The notes: a model not told the origin generated them from the letters alone. DNA of 53,306 bases from an uncultured Bacteroidota bacterium (GCA_903932685.1 CAIZGX010000057.1:1-53306); one strand, 5' to 3'; counted from the stretch's first letter, positions 7,405 through 15,541 are shown. Translations and numbers: made by a program.

Positions 7405-9093
7405 ATGAGGAAACTTTTATTTTCACTCGTCATTATATGTAACGCCCTTATTGTTCACGCCCAATGGCCGGAATTTAATCAAGCGCATCCCGTAAGTTGT
7501 CAGTGGCCTAGTTATAACTATAACTCACAAGGCTTTTTTGAAAATGTATTCTTAATTGACACTGTTTCTAACTTCTATGATGGATACTTGTTATTTGGAC
7601 GCGGTATTTTGTGTCACCCAGACTCGTGCATCAACTACTCCCGAAACTTTTCAGCAAAGTGCAATAGTAATGGTGATTTGCTTTGGTGGAAGCGTTATGA
7701 TAACACAGAGATTGATGAAAATGAACAATGGTTCAATTGGGCTTATGGAAATTTTGGTGGAATGATTAGGAATCACAATAATCACATTGTTTCTATTTTT
7801 TCACGGTATGTTATAGGAGAGTACTTTAATGATTATTTGATTAATATGGATTATCAAGGACAGATTCTGAATCAGTATCTACTCGATTCATCCATAGAGA
7901 TACACGCAATGAGTTGTCTCATTGAGGATTTTTCTGATAGTTCTTATGTGGTGTGTGGTTGGCATATGGATTCTTTAGATGTTATAACCAATACAGAACC
8001 TGATGCTTTTATAATGAAAATTGATAGTTTAGGTGGTCGTATTTGGCAAAGAGACTACATTAATACTTTCGGCTCATATACAGTTTCTAAGGCTATTGAT
8101 GGAGGCTTTTGGTTGTGTGCAAACACACCATCAGTAGGTGAATGTTCAGATGGTTTTTTTGCTAATACTGATTTTGTTTTGATTAAAACCGATGAAAATG
8201 GAATCGAACAAAGTCGCATTGTATTTGGTGGATCATGCGGCGGAGAGAGGGTTTCTGTTTATGAATACGAAGAAGATAAAGTAATCCTATTTGGTAGAAT
8301 GACATCGCAAGATTTTAGTATCTCGCCATATACAGGTTATTTTTTTTCAGCTTTGATTGAACAGTTAAATAACAATCAACTTTCAACTTTATCCGATGTT
8401 AAGCATTACTCACCAAGTTTCTGGGGGACTTTTGTAGATTTTATGCCTCAAATAGATGGGACTTTCGTTTTAACAGGCGATAATGTAGTTCCATCTAATT
8501 GGACTGATTTTAGCGCAAATTATGAAAAGCTGAATGGATTTATTCTTAAACTTAATCAGCAGAGAGATAGTGTTTGGTGCAGAAACTATAGTTACTACGA
8601 CAACATACCAACTCATCCCGAAGCCTTTGGATTTGCGGAACACCATATACTAGATTCTAAACCAACCCCTGACGGTGGTTTCATTTGCTGCGGATATATA
8701 AAACAACAGCCTCAAGATCCCAATCCACACCTACAAACCCCCTGGATCTTCAAAGTAGATTCCATGGGATGCCTAGAACCAGGATGCCAATACGTGAACG
8801 TTGAGGAAATTGTAGTTGGTTTAGAAAACACCATCTCTGTTTTTCCGAATCCAGCGCGTGATCAAGTAAAACTCAATTTCAACTTTCCAGAAAACTACGT
8901 TCCGAACAATCAGAATGAAATTGTAATCATAGACATGCAAGGTAGAGAAGTCTTAAGAGAAAATATTTTTCTCTTCGCTTCTTCAAGCAATACCATTGAA
9001 ATAAATATTTCTTCGCTCAGCGCTGGAATGTACACACTTCATTGGTTAAGCAACAATGCGTGGTTAGATAGTTCGAAGATTATGGTGGAATGA
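7405..9093 (+). CDS. Secreted T9SS type A sorting-domain protein
   Basis: The start at 7405 gives the signal peptide MRKLLFSLVIICNALIVHAQ; an ATG at 7354 would put 17 non-signal residues before it. The 562-residue product has repeated blocks such as NCNSNGDLLWWKRY-like (SAKCNSNGDLLWWKRYD), DAFIMKIDSLGGRIWQRDY, FVLIKTDENGIEQ and PDGGFICCGY. These are typical of the beta-propeller-like repeats in secreted T9SS proteins. The sorting domain occupies about the last 85 residues (ISVFPNPARDQVKLN, GMYTLHWLS, KIMVE). It is presumably exported and surface-attached; no enzymatic motif is seen. A long hairpin array follows immediately. Confidence 0.82.
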   Translation: MRKLLFSLVIICNALIVHAQWPEFNQAHPVSCQWPSYNYNSQGFFENVFLIDTVSNFYDGYLLFGRGILCHPDSCINYSRNFSAKCNSNGDLLWWKRYDNTEIDENEQWFNWAYGNFGGMIRNHNNHIVSIFSRYVIGEYFNDYLINMDYQGQILNQYLLDSSIEIHAMSCLIEDFSDSSYVVCGWHMDSLDVITNTEPDAFIMKIDSLGGRIWQRDYINTFGSYTVSKAIDGGFWLCANTPSVGECSDGFFANTDFVLIKTDENGIEQSRIVFGGSCGGERVSVYEYEEDKVILFGRMTSQDFSISPYTGYFFSALIEQLNNNQLSTLSDVKHYSPSFWGTFVDFMPQIDGTFVLTGDNVVPSNWTDFSANYEKLNGFILKLNQQRDSVWCRNYSYYDNIPTHPEAFGFAEHHILDSKPTPDGGFICCGYIKQQPQDPNPHLQTPWIFKVDSMGCLEPGCQYVNVEEIVVGLENTISVFPNPARDQVKLNFNFPENYVPNNQNEIVIIDMQGREVLRENIFLFASSSNTIEINISSLSAGMYTLHWLSNNAWLDSSKIMVE

Positions 9094-9099
9094 GTAGAG

Positions 9100-9375
9100 A
9101 ACTTCGTTATTGGAAAATCGGAGATTTTATTCCTACTGCGTAATTGGAAATCCTTCGGATTTATTCCTACTGCGTAATTGGAAAACCTTCGGTTTTATTA
9201 CTACTGCGTAATTGGAAAACCTTCGGTTTTATTACTACTGCGTAATTGGAAAACCTTCGGTTTTATGCCTACTACGTAATGGGAAAACCTTCGGTTTTAT
9301 GCCTACTACGTAATTGGAACTACGTTGTCAAACCCTCGTCCGAAGGACCCTCGCGATGAAATCGCCCTCGCAAAG
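9100..9375. repeat. Linker-hairpin array 4 (34-bp higher-order period)
   Basis: After AAC-TTC-GTT (9100-9108) the array alternates long and short hairpins with 5-base linkers, giving a 34-bp higher-order unit (15+5+9+5). Long hairpins are AAAATC-GGA-GATTTT (9114-9128), AAATCC-TTC-GGATTT (9148-9162) and AAAACC-TTC-GGTTTT (9182, 9216, 9250 and 9284). Short ones are TAC-TGC-GTA and TAC-TAC-GTA. From 9338 it switches to CCTC linkers with GTCC-GAA-GGAC and GCGAT-GAA-ATCGC, nearly the same as in array 2. The remaining 140 bases to the toxin gene hold a TTATGCGCATAA palindrome (9415-9426) and the toxin promoter. Confidence 0.88.
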
Positions 9376-9483
9376 CCCGATCGGTTTCTTTGTTTCTTCA
9401 ACATTTATGCGCATAACCATTTGTTAAGCGATTGCCTTAATGCGTTTATGTTTGATTCATTGTAAGTGTTAAAATATTACGAC

Positions 9484-9498
9484 TTACATGTAGTGTAA
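9484..9498. promoter_or_regulatory. Inverted repeat upstream of the higB-like gene, possible operator
   Basis: TTACA and TGTAA arms flank a 5-base centre, 13 bases before the -7 box of the toxin gene. Antitoxins of the HigA type usually bind such sites to repress their own operon; the assignment here is inference from position. Confidence 0.35.
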
Positions 9499-9511
9499 AT
9501 CAAAAAATATT

Positions 9512-9519
9512 TATATTTG
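9512..9519 (+). promoter_or_regulatory. -7 box (TATATTTG) of the toxin operon
   Basis: TATATTTG matches TAnnTTTG exactly and ends 2 bases before the GTG start at 9522, so the toxin mRNA is probably leaderless. Confidence 0.55.
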
Positions 9520-9521
9520 TC

Positions 9522-9854
9522 GTGAAAATTACATTTAGAGATAAAAGGCTTAGAGGTTTGATTGAAAACAATCGGAAGTTGCTGAAAGAGTTTGGATTAG
9601 TTCGCTCTAAAAAACTCATCTTACGACTTACGCAATTGGAAGATGCAATGAACCTTGAAGAAGTCAGATATCTTCCAGGTAATTATCATGAACTACAACA
9701 CAATAGAAAAGGGCAGTGGTCATGCGATTTAGATCAACCATATCGACTCGTTTTTACACCAATGGAAGATCCAATTCCAGCCAATGAAAATGGACAGTTC
9801 ATTTGGATTGAAATTACCGGGGTAGAGATTTTAGAAATTATAGATTACCATTAA
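9522..9854 (+). CDS. higB: HigB/RelE-superfamily toxin
   Basis: This 110-residue protein starts with GTG. It matches the HigB (plasmid maintenance killer) branch of the RelE/ParE superfamily in length and sequence: FRDKRLRGLIENN at the start, a NYHELQHNRKGQWS segment, then QPYRLVFTP and a terminal VEILEIIDYH. HigB toxins are ribosome-dependent mRNA interferases held in check by a partner encoded downstream. That partner follows 11 bases later, which is the usual higB-higA order. The GTG lies directly behind the -7 box, and no alternative start exists for over 100 bases. The symbol is by family only. Confidence 0.8.
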   Translation: MKITFRDKRLRGLIENNRKLLKEFGLVRSKKLILRLTQLEDAMNLEEVRYLPGNYHELQHNRKGQWSCDLDQPYRLVFTPMEDPIPANENGQFIWIEITGVEILEIIDYH

Positions 9855-9865
9855 TCACAAATACA

Positions 9866-10792
9866 ATGGAAGCAAAACACGAGTACTTTCCGCAAACAAG
9901 ACCTCATCCGGGTGAAACTTTAAACGAGAAGTTAGAAGAGATGAAAATGGGTCCAAAAGAGTTTGCACTTAGAACAGGGAAGCCAGAGAAAACCATTATC
10001 GCAGTAATGAATGGTAAGAGTGCCATTACTCCAGATATGGCTGTGCAGTTTGAACAAGTGACACTGATTCCAGCTAACTTCTGGATGAACCATCAGCGCG
10101 GATACGATGAGTTCATCGCACGAGTGAAACGCAAAAAGGCCATAAAAGCGGCAATACCTTGGGCAAAGAAATTTCCCCTTGCTGAAATGATGCGGAAGGG
10201 CTGGATTCCTTCAACAACAAAAATGGAAGAAAAGACAACAGAGCTATTGAACTTTTTTAGTTTCTCGAATCACACCGGTTGGGAAGATTATTATTTCAAA
10301 CAACAGCTCAAGGTTGCCTTCCGAATTTCATTGAAGAAAACGGTTGATCCATATGCTATTTCAGCATGGCTGCGAAAGGGAGAACTGCAGGCAAAGGAGC
10401 TTCAGGCGGAGCCATTTTCTTTAATCGATTTCAAAGCAGCATTACCCGAATTGCAGCAAATCATGCGGAAACAACGAAAGGACTCTTTCAGTCAGGTGCA
10501 AAAGATTTGCCTTTCCATCGGAGTGAAAGTGGTCATTACCCCAGGAATAAATAAAGTCCCCATTAGCGGTTCAACGCGCTGGATAAAGGATACACCGCTC
10601 ATTCAATTGAGCGATAAATTCAAAAATACAGATGCCTTTTGGTTCACCTTTTTTCATGAGGTCGGACACATATTGCTTCACGGTAAAAAAGATATTTTCC
10701 TAGAAAAAGTAGAGTATTCAGATAAGCAGCAAAACCAAGAGGAGGAAGCCGATGCTTTTGCTTGGAACTTCGTTGTTGGAACTTCGTTGTGA
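9866..10792 (+). CDS. HigA-type XRE regulator fused to ImmA/IrrE metallopeptidase, 3' end truncated by repeats
   Basis: Residues 10-75 form an XRE/HigA helix-turn-helix domain (RPHPGETLNEKLEEM, EKTIIAVMNGKSAITPDMA). Residues 200-308 carry an ImmA/IrrE (COG2856-type) zinc peptidase domain with FHEVGHILLH, a proper HExxH motif, and a distal EEEADAFA helix. Proteins of this architecture normally continue for about 40-60 residues after ADxFA. Here the sequence changes to WNFVVGTSL and stops, and those last residues are encoded by two AAC-TTC-GTT repeat units of array 5. It should pair with the toxin just upstream, as antitoxin and self-repressor. Whether the shortened peptidase is active is uncertain. 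The HExxH and the third acidic ligand region are still present. Confidence 0.82.
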   Translation: MEAKHEYFPQTRPHPGETLNEKLEEMKMGPKEFALRTGKPEKTIIAVMNGKSAITPDMAVQFEQVTLIPANFWMNHQRGYDEFIARVKRKKAIKAAIPWAKKFPLAEMMRKGWIPSTTKMEEKTTELLNFFSFSNHTGWEDYYFKQQLKVAFRISLKKTVDPYAISAWLRKGELQAKELQAEPFSLIDFKAALPELQQIMRKQRKDSFSQVQKICLSIGVKVVITPGINKVPISGSTRWIKDTPLIQLSDKFKNTDAFWFTFFHEVGHILLHGKKDIFLEKVEYSDKQQNQEEEADAFAWNFVVGTSL

Positions 10793-10946
10793 GAACTACG
10801 TTGTTATAACTTCGTTGTTGGAACTATGTTGCTGGAACTACGTTGTTGGAACTAAGTTGTGAGAACTGCGTTGTTATAGTCGTCGAAGACATTCGCGAAG
10901 CATTCGCACGAAGTGCATTCGTCCATAGGACATTCGCCCTTCGGGC
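10766..10946. repeat. Linker-hairpin array 5, filling the space between two convergent stops
   Basis: Eight 14-bp units of AAC-nnn-GTT plus GTTGG, GTGAG, GTTAT or GCTGG run from 10766; the first two are inside the XRE/IrrE reading frame. From 10882 the array changes to ATTC linkers: GTC-GAA-GAC, GC-GAA-GC, GCAC-GAA-GTGC, GTCC-ATA-GGAC and GCCC-TTC-GGGC (10936-10946). It stops one base before the stop codon of the convergent SDR gene (10948). Loops are mostly GAA or TTC, with one ATA; stems are perfect but all different. Confidence 0.88.
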
Positions 10947-10947
10947 A

Positions 10948-11628
10948 TTAAAGCATCTTCAACGCCCCCATCCCTCCATCTAATCCTAAAACCTGCCCCG
11001 TCATCCAACTGCTTTTGTTGCTTAAGAGGAAGGTGATGGCTTCGGCAAGATCGTTCGGTTGGCCTATTCGGCCTAGCGGATGACGCTTGTTAGAGGCTTC
11101 GAGTTTTTCGGGAGTGTTGATGAATTTGTCGGCCAATTGCGTTTGCGTAAGCGATGGGGCAACGACGTTCACGCGAATCTTTGGAGCCAATTCAGCTGCT
11201 AGGCTTTTGCCCAATCCTTCCAAGGCGCCTTTCGCCATAGCCACACTCGCGTGAAAGGGCATGCCCAACTTCACAGCTACTGTGCTAATGAATACGATGG
11301 ATGCCGACTCTGATTTTTTCAAATAGGGAAGTGCCAACTGCGTCGCCTTCAGCGCGCCGTAGGCATTAATGTTCATGTCGGAAAGAAACACTTCGTGAGA
11401 AATACGATGGGCAGGAAGTAAGTTAATCGTTCCCGGACAATACACCAATCCGTCTAGCACTAAGCCTTCTGGAAGATTCAGCGAATCGTCTTCAATGTTC
11501 CAAACCAAACTGTTCACATGGGAAGAAGCTTCGCGTGAAGTGAAATAAACCGAATGTCCTTGTGCTTCGAGCAATTCTACTGTCGCAGCGCCAATGCCCT
11601 TCGATCCACCAATAACTAAATAATTCAT
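10948..11628 (-). CDS. Short-chain dehydrogenase/reductase-family protein, catalytic Tyr absent
   Basis: This 226-residue SDR-fold protein has the nucleotide-binding GGSKGIG motif (residues 7-13), an NINAYG segment near residue 88, VFISTVAV with Ser115, and a C-terminal TGQVLGLDGGMG. The usual YxxxK reads VAMAK here: Lys133 is kept but position 129 is Val instead of the catalytic Tyr. An SDR subgroup with an H-S-aK motif is known to me only loosely, so this may be a legitimate variant rather than a broken enzyme. It is translationally coupled to folE (TAATG overlap), which suggests a pteridine-related role, for example as a reductase. That is inference. Confidence 0.8.
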   Translation of the reverse strand: MNYLVIGGSKGIGAATVELLEAQGHSVYFTSREASSHVNSLVWNIEDDSLNLPEGLVLDGLVYCPGTINLLPAHRISHEVFLSDMNINAYGALKATQLALPYLKKSESASIVFISTVAVKLGMPFHASVAMAKGALEGLGKSLAAELAPKIRVNVVAPSLTQTQLADKFINTPEKLEASNKRHPLGRIGQPNDLAEAITFLLSNKSSWMTGQVLGLDGGMGALKML

Positions 11629-12308
11629 TACTTGTCCAGGTTAACGTATTTCAAAAATTCGTTGCGAGTGGCTTCGTTGACGAAAGCACCCGAATAGGAT
11701 GATGTAACTGTTGCGCTGTTGAAGTCTTGCACGCCGCGACTGCTCACGCACAAGTGAACAGCATCTATAAGCACTGCCACATCTTCCGTTTCCATCACAC
11801 GCTTTAATTCTTCAGCAATTTGAATGGTCAAGCGCTCTTGCACTTGCGGACGCTTGGCGAAGAATTGCACAATGCGATTCAATTTCGAAAGTCCAATTAC
11901 TTTTCCGTTTGAAATGTAAGCCACATGCGCTTTTCCAATGATGGGGACGAAATGATGCTCGCAGTTCGAATAGAAGGTGATGTTACGCTCCACCAACATT
12001 TCCTTGTATTGGTATTTGTTTTCGAAAAGCTTTACCGCTGGTTTATTCGCTGGATTCAATCCCGAGAAAATTTCCTTGATGTACATTTTCGCCACGCGAT
12101 GTGGAGTTCCCTGCAACGAATCATCCGTCAAATCAAGTCCCATGATGTTCATGATGTCGCGAAACTTCTCTTCAATCTGCTCAATTTTCTCTTCATCGCT
12201 GAGCAAGAAAGCGTCTTCCCTCATAGGAGTCTCAATCGTGGTCATCACGTGTTGATCTCCCATTTCGTCTATTTGTATCGCAATCAGCTCTTTTTCCGTG
12301 TGTATCAT
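11628..12308 (-). CDS. folE: GTP cyclohydrolase I
   Basis: The 226-residue protein carries the signature zinc and active-site residues: Cys116 in CEHH (116-119), His119, and Cys187 in HLCVSSRG. It also has TPHRVAKMY near residue 68 and the QVQERLT motif near residue 155. It converts GTP to 7,8-dihydroneopterin triphosphate, the first step of tetrahydrofolate (and tetrahydropterin) synthesis. About 35 N-terminal residues precede the conserved core, which is ordinary for the family. The SDR gene follows with a one-base TAATG overlap, so the two are an operon. The upstream gap of 83 bases is shared with a divergently transcribed permease gene. Confidence 0.96.
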   Translation of the reverse strand: MIHTEKELIAIQIDEMGDQHVMTTIETPMREDAFLLSDEEKIEQIEEKFRDIMNIMGLDLTDDSLQGTPHRVAKMYIKEIFSGLNPANKPAVKLFENKYQYKEMLVERNITFYSNCEHHFVPIIGKAHVAYISNGKVIGLSKLNRIVQFFAKRPQVQERLTIQIAEELKRVMETEDVAVLIDAVHLCVSSRGVQDFNSATVTSSYSGAFVNEATRNEFLKYVNLDK

Positions 12309-12361
12309 TTTTTTCTATTGTAAAGTTTAAACCACTTAAACTGAACTTTGTTCGAATCCAT

Positions 12362-12369
12362 TATATTTG
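12362..12369 (+). promoter_or_regulatory. -7 box (TATATTTG) of the amino-acid permease gene
   Basis: TATATTTG lies 22 bases before the ATG at 12392 and fits TAnnTTTG. The upstream TTTG at 12347-12350 is closer than the usual spacing, so the -33 element is unclear. Confidence 0.5.
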
Positions 12370-12391
12370 TGGAATACCTAAACCTAGTATT

Positions 12392-13972
12392 ATGTCACTT
12401 TGGAGGAAAAAAGATTTAGCCGCGATGCTCGCAGATGCAGAAGGCGGAGAGAAATCGTTAAAGAGAACGTTGGGCGCCTTTCAGTTGGTTGCTCTTGGAG
12501 TGGGCGCCATTATTGGTGCTGGATTGTTTGTTAGAACTGCTGCCGCTGCCGCAGAAGCTTCTGGAAATGGGGTAACCCTTTCCTTTATTGTTGCTGCAAT
12601 TGGATGTGCTTTCGCAGGTCTATGCTACGCAGAATTCGCAGCAATGATTCCTATTTCAGGAAGTGCTTACGCTTACTCATTCGTTACCATGGGTGAGTTG
12701 GTTGCTTGGATTATCGGATGGGCGTTGGTTATGGAATACGCACTGGGCGCGGCTACCGTGTCTATCGCATGGAGCGAATACTTGAATAATCTCTTTGGAG
12801 GAACCATACCTTACGAATGGTGTCATTCGCCGTTTGAAAGTATTCAGTACTTAACGGGAGAAGCTATGAATCAAGCAACTGCCTTGATTCCTGATTTGTC
12901 TAAGTCGGTTCACCACGGTAAACTTATTTTATCTGGAGAGATGTTAGAGAAACTTCCTTCGTTGCAAGGAGCTGTTCAAAATTCTTCAGGAATTATCAAT
13001 GCTCCGGCTTTGATTATCCTTTTCATGCTGACTTTACTTCTTATTAAAGGAACCAAAGAATCTGCTTTCGTTAACGCAATTATCGTTTTCTTGAAAGTGG
13101 CTATTGTATTGGTGTTCATTGTTATCGGATGGCAGTTCATCAACCCAGATCACTATTCACCTTACTTAATCCCAGAAGGGGTGAAAGGACACGAAGGATT
13201 CTTCGATTGGGGATGGGGCGGTGTTTTAGGTGGAGCAGGAATTGTATTCTTCGCCTTCATCGGATTCGATGCTGTTTCTACTGCTGCGCAAGAAGCGAAA
13301 AATCCAAAGCGCGATATGCCAATCGGAATCTTAGGTTCGTTGGTGGTGTGTACCATCTTGTACATTTTGTTCGGACACGTGCTGACAGGTGTTGCACCTT
13401 GGTCTGACTTCGGTGATCCTGCTTTAGGAAAAGAAGCATCGGTAACGTACACGATTTCCACCTACATGAAAGGATACGAGTGGTTGGGCACAACAGTGAA
13501 TGTGGCTATCCTAGCGGGATTCTCGAGTGTTATCTTAGTTATGTTAATGGGACAAAGCCGTGTGTTCTACTCTATGAGTAACGACGGATTATTGCCGAAG
13601 GCATTCGGAGAATTGCACCCGCGTTTCAACACCCCGTACAAAGCCAACTGGATTCTATTCGTATTCGTTGGATTGTTCGCCGCTTTCGTACCTGGAAGTG
13701 TAGCTGGTGATTTGACTTCGTTCGGAACACTATTCGCCTTCATTCTGGTGAGTGCTGGTGTTTGGATCATGCGCGTGAAGAACCCTGAATTTGTTCGTCC
13801 ATTCAAAACCCCATTGGTTCCGTTGGTTCCAATACTTGGTATTTTAGTTTGTGGCGCCATGATAGCTTCTTTAGATGAGCAAACATTGAAGGTTGCAGCT
13901 ATTTGGATGGCAGTTGGATTGTTGATCTACTTCGGTTATTCAAGAAAGAACTCGCACCTTCATAAAAAGTAA
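12392..13972 (+). CDS. APC-superfamily amino-acid permease (cationic amino-acid transporter type)
   Basis: This 526-residue, very hydrophobic protein has about 12-13 membrane segments. The N-terminal region shows the APC consensus (GAFQLVALGVGAIIGAGLFV), and FFAFIGFDAVSTAAQEAKNPKRDMP in the middle matches the CAT/YfnA branch. It should sit in the inner membrane and import amino acids by proton coupling. The substrate cannot be read from the sequence. A soluble loop of about 60 residues lies between the third and fifth helices (around 135-200). Two strong hairpin terminators follow the gene. Confidence 0.9.
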   Translation: MSLWRKKDLAAMLADAEGGEKSLKRTLGAFQLVALGVGAIIGAGLFVRTAAAAAEASGNGVTLSFIVAAIGCAFAGLCYAEFAAMIPISGSAYAYSFVTMGELVAWIIGWALVMEYALGAATVSIAWSEYLNNLFGGTIPYEWCHSPFESIQYLTGEAMNQATALIPDLSKSVHHGKLILSGEMLEKLPSLQGAVQNSSGIINAPALIILFMLTLLLIKGTKESAFVNAIIVFLKVAIVLVFIVIGWQFINPDHYSPYLIPEGVKGHEGFFDWGWGGVLGGAGIVFFAFIGFDAVSTAAQEAKNPKRDMPIGILGSLVVCTILYILFGHVLTGVAPWSDFGDPALGKEASVTYTISTYMKGYEWLGTTVNVAILAGFSSVILVMLMGQSRVFYSMSNDGLLPKAFGELHPRFNTPYKANWILFVFVGLFAAFVPGSVAGDLTSFGTLFAFILVSAGVWIMRVKNPEFVRPFKTPLVPLVPILGILVCGAMIASLDEQTLKVAAIWMAVGLLIYFGYSRKNSHLHKK

Positions 13973-13993
13973 TGAAGGACATGTGTTGAATTG

Positions 13994-14019
13994 AAAAGAA
14001 CAGCTTCGGCTGTTCTTTT
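13994..14019 (+). terminator. Rho-independent terminator after the permease gene
   Basis: An 11-bp stem (AAAAGAACAGC / GCTGTTCTTTT) with a TTCG loop, followed by T residues. Confidence 0.85.
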
Positions 14020-14044
14020 TTATTTCCCAAAGTATTGAGCATTA

Positions 14045-14072
14045 AAAAGCCCGGAACGTTTTCCGGGCTTTT
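14045..14072. terminator. Bidirectional terminator between convergent genes
   Basis: A perfect 12-bp stem (AAAAGCCCGGAA / TTCCGGGCTTTT) with a CGTT loop. The A and T runs at the two ends let it serve both the permease gene and the minus-strand gene ending at 14177. Confidence 0.82.
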
Positions 14073-14176
14073 CAATACCTTAACCTAAACCTTAACTAAA
14101 ACTTATAACGAAAGAATATCGTTATAGTATTAATAACGCTTGAGATTCAAAAAGGTTTCAATTATTATAAAAAAAA

Positions 14177-15436
14177 TTATGTCTTCTGCTTTTCTCGCTT
14201 CGCAGCTGGGAAAAGAATGTTGTTCAAGATAAGTCTGTAGCCCGGAGAATTCGGGTGCAATGAAAGGTCTGTTGGTGGATCTCCAACGCGGTGTTGGTAG
14301 TCTTCAGGATCGTGACCACCGTAGTAAGTCCATTGTCCTTGTCCCATTTCGCCGTGAACGTATTTCGCGCAATTGATGTTCTTCGATTCACCCATAACGG
14401 TGACTTCACTCTTTAAATAACCTTCACGGAAAGAAGTCGTCTGTCCCATGAAACCATGAATCACTTGCGTGTGGTTTTGAGTCAATATGGTTGGAATAAT
14501 ATCCCACTTCGCCGAAAAGTCGAAGAGCGTGAAGAAGTCGTTTTCCTCTTTTACCTTCAAATGATCTTCAGTCCCATCAATATTTGAAAACTCATAGACC
14601 ATCGGGTCTTTAATGATGTTGTAATTCTGGAATGCAAATCCCTGCGCGAAGTCCAATTTCTTCTGAGCATTCGCATCACTCGGGTCACCGTCGAACACAC
14701 TTTCCACCATATCTGTTCCTTGCGCGGAAAGCGCAATGTCGTATGAGTCGGTTCCGCTGCACATCGTAAACAGAAACCCTCCGCCTAAAACGAAGTTCTT
14801 AATGTTCACTGCCACGGCACGCTTCATTTCAGACACTTTGTTGAATCCCAATTTCGCTGCTGTGGCCTCCTGATTTCGTACTTCGTCTCTATACCAGGGC
14901 GCCGCCTTATAGGCACCGTAGAACTTGCCGTACTGTCCCGTGAAATCTTCGTGGTGTAGGTGAAGCCAATCGTATTCAGGAAGTTTTCCAGTTATAATTT
15001 CTTCATCATAAATACTCGTGTAAGGAATTTCCGCATAGGTAAGAACCAAGGTTACAGCATCGTCCCAAGGCTGCTTGCCTTGCGGCGTATAAACTGCAAT
15101 CTTCGGAGCGACTTCCAATTTAACCTTTTCCATATTTACTTCAGGGTCGGCAATCTCTTGATAAATGGCTTGAACTTGCGCATCTGCAATGACTTGAAAA
15201 CTCACGCCACGCTCGGTGCATTTGCGCTGAATAGTCGGGATGTTCTCCATTAAAAAGCTTCCGCCACGGTAATTCAATAACCATTCAATGGGGAGTTTCT
15301 GCTCTAAAACCCAGTAGGCAATGCCGTAAGACTTAATGTGGTTCTGCTGTGACTCGTCCATGGGAATAAGCAACATGCCTGCAAAGGAGGTGTTTCCCAA
15401 AAGGGCCAAAGCCAAAATGACAATTAATTTGCGCAT
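14177..15436 (-). CDS. Secreted conserved Bacteroidota protein, commonly labelled asparagine synthetase B
   Basis: This 419-residue protein has an N-terminal signal peptide (MRKLIVILALALLGNTSFAG). It belongs to a family found in Bacteroidota that databases often name asparagine synthetase B. Landmarks are MLLIPMDESQQNHIKSYGIAYW, DWLHLHHEDFTGQYGKFYG and GGFLFTMCSGTDSYDIAL. The last resembles a class-I-amidotransferase-like (DUF4159/ThuA-type) fold with a Cys turn. The Cys2 glutaminase and ATP-pyrophosphatase loop of real AsnB are absent, and the protein is exported, so that name is doubtful. The end of its -7 box is 4 bases from the ATG. Function unknown. Confidence 0.75.
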   Translation of the reverse strand: MRKLIVILALALLGNTSFAGMLLIPMDESQQNHIKSYGIAYWVLEQKLPIEWLLNYRGGSFLMENIPTIQRKCTERGVSFQVIADAQVQAIYQEIADPEVNMEKVKLEVAPKIAVYTPQGKQPWDDAVTLVLTYAEIPYTSIYDEEIITGKLPEYDWLHLHHEDFTGQYGKFYGAYKAAPWYRDEVRNQEATAAKLGFNKVSEMKRAVAVNIKNFVLGGGFLFTMCSGTDSYDIALSAQGTDMVESVFDGDPSDANAQKKLDFAQGFAFQNYNIIKDPMVYEFSNIDGTEDHLKVKEENDFFTLFDFSAKWDIIPTILTQNHTQVIHGFMGQTTSFREGYLKSEVTVMGESKNINCAKYVHGEMGQGQWTYYGGHDPEDYQHRVGDPPTDLSLHPNSPGYRLILNNILFPAAKREKQKT

Positions 15437-15440
15437 GGTT

Positions 15441-15448
15441 CAAAGATA
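15441..15448 (-). promoter_or_regulatory. -7 box (TATCTTTG), minus strand
   Basis: On the minus strand a TTG, 19 bases, then TATCTTTG give a full Bacteroidota promoter. The box ends 4 bases before the ATG at 15436, indicating a leaderless message. Confidence 0.6.
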
Positions 15449-15533
15449 CTCATGACGAAGAACAACGCAAGGCCTAAAAAATTGTGTGTGCTTTTGGTTG
15501 AAAAGTCGGTTTGACCTTCCTCATTCAAATGGC

Positions 15534-15541
15534 TAACTTTG
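15534..15541 (+). promoter_or_regulatory. -7 box (TAACTTTG) of the aldolase gene
   Basis: TAACTTTG preceded by TTTG at 15510-15513 with a 20-base spacer is a textbook Bacteroidota promoter, 18 bases upstream of the ATG. Confidence 0.65.

Noticed and set aside
9114-9312. CRISPR array (34-bp period with repeats of constant length)
   Set aside because: There are no unique spacers: every base of the period is a hairpin or a linker and the units are copies of each other. No cas genes are in the window.
10766-10946. Insertion sequence or transposon remnant
   Set aside because: No transposase fragment, terminal inverted repeats or target duplication can be seen; the arrays are built only of hairpins and linkers.
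14177-15436. True asparagine synthetase
   Set aside because: The protein has a signal peptide and lacks the N-terminal Cys2 glutaminase and the ATP-pyrophosphatase loop.
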